From Datnioides undecimradiatus (Eukaryota; Chordata; Actinopteri; Lobotiformes; Datnioididae), in contig WARS01000011.1 of NCBI GenBank assembly GCA_008933995.1, forward strand, positions 10,135,516 through 10,199,515: 64,000 nucleotides of DNA, given 5' to 3'. Within the stretch, counting starts at the first letter, position 1, and every line of letters starts with the position of its first letter. Shown one piece after another: positions 63,027 to 64,000 of this stretch. The position numbers and the translations under genes are program-made. Below the pieces are notes generated by a model, which worked only from the letters and a program-made list of their open reading frames with translations, was not told the DNA's origin and did not search any database.

Positions 63027-64000
63027 CTCATGAAAGAGAACGAGGGAGAGAAAAAGATGTCAGGTAGCACTTAACTATATTCCCGCAATAATTAGACTAG
63101 CTGTTGTTTGTATGATTAGGGGAGAAACATAAAAATGGTAGGACAAGTGCTATTTTCAGAATGCTTTGTTGTTGTGTTTCTGTTTTGTTGAGTGTGTCTT
63201 TCTTGTCAGTGTGGTAGTAAAGTGGTAGAAAAAAAAACCCTGGATGTGCCAAACAGTAGTCGTTGCTTCCGCTTTCCAGTCTACTCGTCTATAATGTAGA
63301 ATTGGATTCCTAAGACATTCCAGCAATCTCAGTAGCGGCTTCTAGAAATATCTTTTAAAAAAAAAAGAGCAAAAAAGAGAGAAAAAAACAAAAAAAGTGA
63401 TATCCCTTTAGAAACCCAACAAAGCATGTTAATACATCTGTCACCAACCGTAACATAGAATCCAGTTGTTTGTCTTTTGTTCCTTTTTTTGTTTGCACAC
63501 TTTCATTCCTCTGCCGTGCAATTTGCGCAAGGCATAAATGCCTTGTGCTGTCACCCCTCAGGGACAAGTTTCTTTTGCGCTTTCTGTTTTGAAAGGACAT
63601 TTGTTTGTACTCATTAGGTTTAGTTTATGTTTGTTTTTTTGTTTTTTTGTCAGGGATGTTCCATGAAAAGTGGTTGAGATTAATATTTGAATATTCATCA
63701 CTGGGTGGTGCTGAATTTTACATTATTGATGTGCTTAAGGGCCTCCAGCCACTCAAAGACCACCACTGCCCCACCCCACCCACCTTATGGTCCAGTTCAA
63801 GAATATCTCATTTGTAAAAACGACAAAAAAACCCCATCACTTTTTCAAACAGCGGTTTTATCAGTACACAGCATATTCCTGTCACGCAAAAATCTGTTTT
63901 GGTTTCAAATGGTGTCATCAGGGTCTTTAAAAATGATAACCCTCTTTGTTAGAAAAACCAAATATTCTTATGCAATACTAAATCTGTTGTGTTTGAGTTG

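Larger units (their letters stand above)
61175..64000 (+). other. rora: rora 3' untranslated region and flank (3' end uncertain)
   Basis: The sequence after the TAG stop has no supported coding region. A canonical AATAAA lies at 63021-63026 and a variant ATTAAA near 62646, so one transcript end is plausible just after 63040. Vertebrate RORA genes use long 3' UTRs, so transcription may continue past the window. Several A-rich and T-rich runs lie at 63350-63660. Possible microRNA seed matches are listed separately. The short open frames here have no recognisable protein. Confidence 0.75.

Noticed and set aside
63492-63499. miR-19 8-mer seed match TTTGCACA
   Set aside because: It lies beyond the AATAAA at 63021, so it may not be in the mature transcript, and nothing else supports it.

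Overview
This window is vertebrate nuclear DNA, almost certainly from a ray-finned fish. It holds one recognisable gene on the + strand: retinoic-acid-receptor-related orphan receptor alpha (rora, NR1F1; in teleosts roraa or rorab, which I cannot separate from sequence alone). The fish assignment rests on split, phase-matched coding exons, the interspersed repeats (a high-copy repeat I associate with spiny-rayed fish near 44.3-44.6 kb, tRNA-derived SINEs, a truncated LINE) and abundant long GT/CA, GA and ATT microsatellites. No second protein gene, RNA gene or CRISPR array is supported.

Layout. 1-6.4 kb is intron downstream of an isoform-1 first exon that lies outside the window. 6383-6412 is a 30-nt microexon giving GISVTKKTHT(S), the distal N-terminal piece of RORalpha1-type isoforms. 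6.4-20.2 kb is intron and the upstream flank of an internal promoter. 20649-20679 is the first coding exon of the RORalpha4-type isoform (MMYFVISAMK-A). A 31.8-kb intron follows. Nine constitutive exons then lie at 52466-61174: two zinc-finger exons, one large C-terminal-extension/hinge exon and six ligand-binding-domain exons ending in the AF-2 helix and a TAG stop. The 3' UTR begins at 61175, carries a canonical AATAAA at 63021 and may run past the window.

How it works together. Both the microexon and the isoform-4 start exon end in phase 1 and join the same zinc-finger exon: T|CT gives Ser-Gln-Ile-Glu and G|CT gives Ala-Gln-Ile-Glu. One DNA- and ligand-binding body can therefore carry different N-termini from different promoters. 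The isoform-4 reading frame is complete here: 31 + 1376 coding bases give 468 residues, the length of human RORalpha4. All nine complete internal introns (20680 to 61009) and the two splice sites flanking the microexon are GT-AG.

The items most worth a second look are the microexon with an RBFOX-type TGCATG just upstream, a perfect ROR/REV-ERB response-element match 0.7 kb downstream of the isoform-4 exon, a perfect 37-bp inverted repeat around a TA/CA microsatellite at 28.6-28.8 kb, and a miR-10 seed match in the 3' UTR. I did not find a clearly undescribed biological system.
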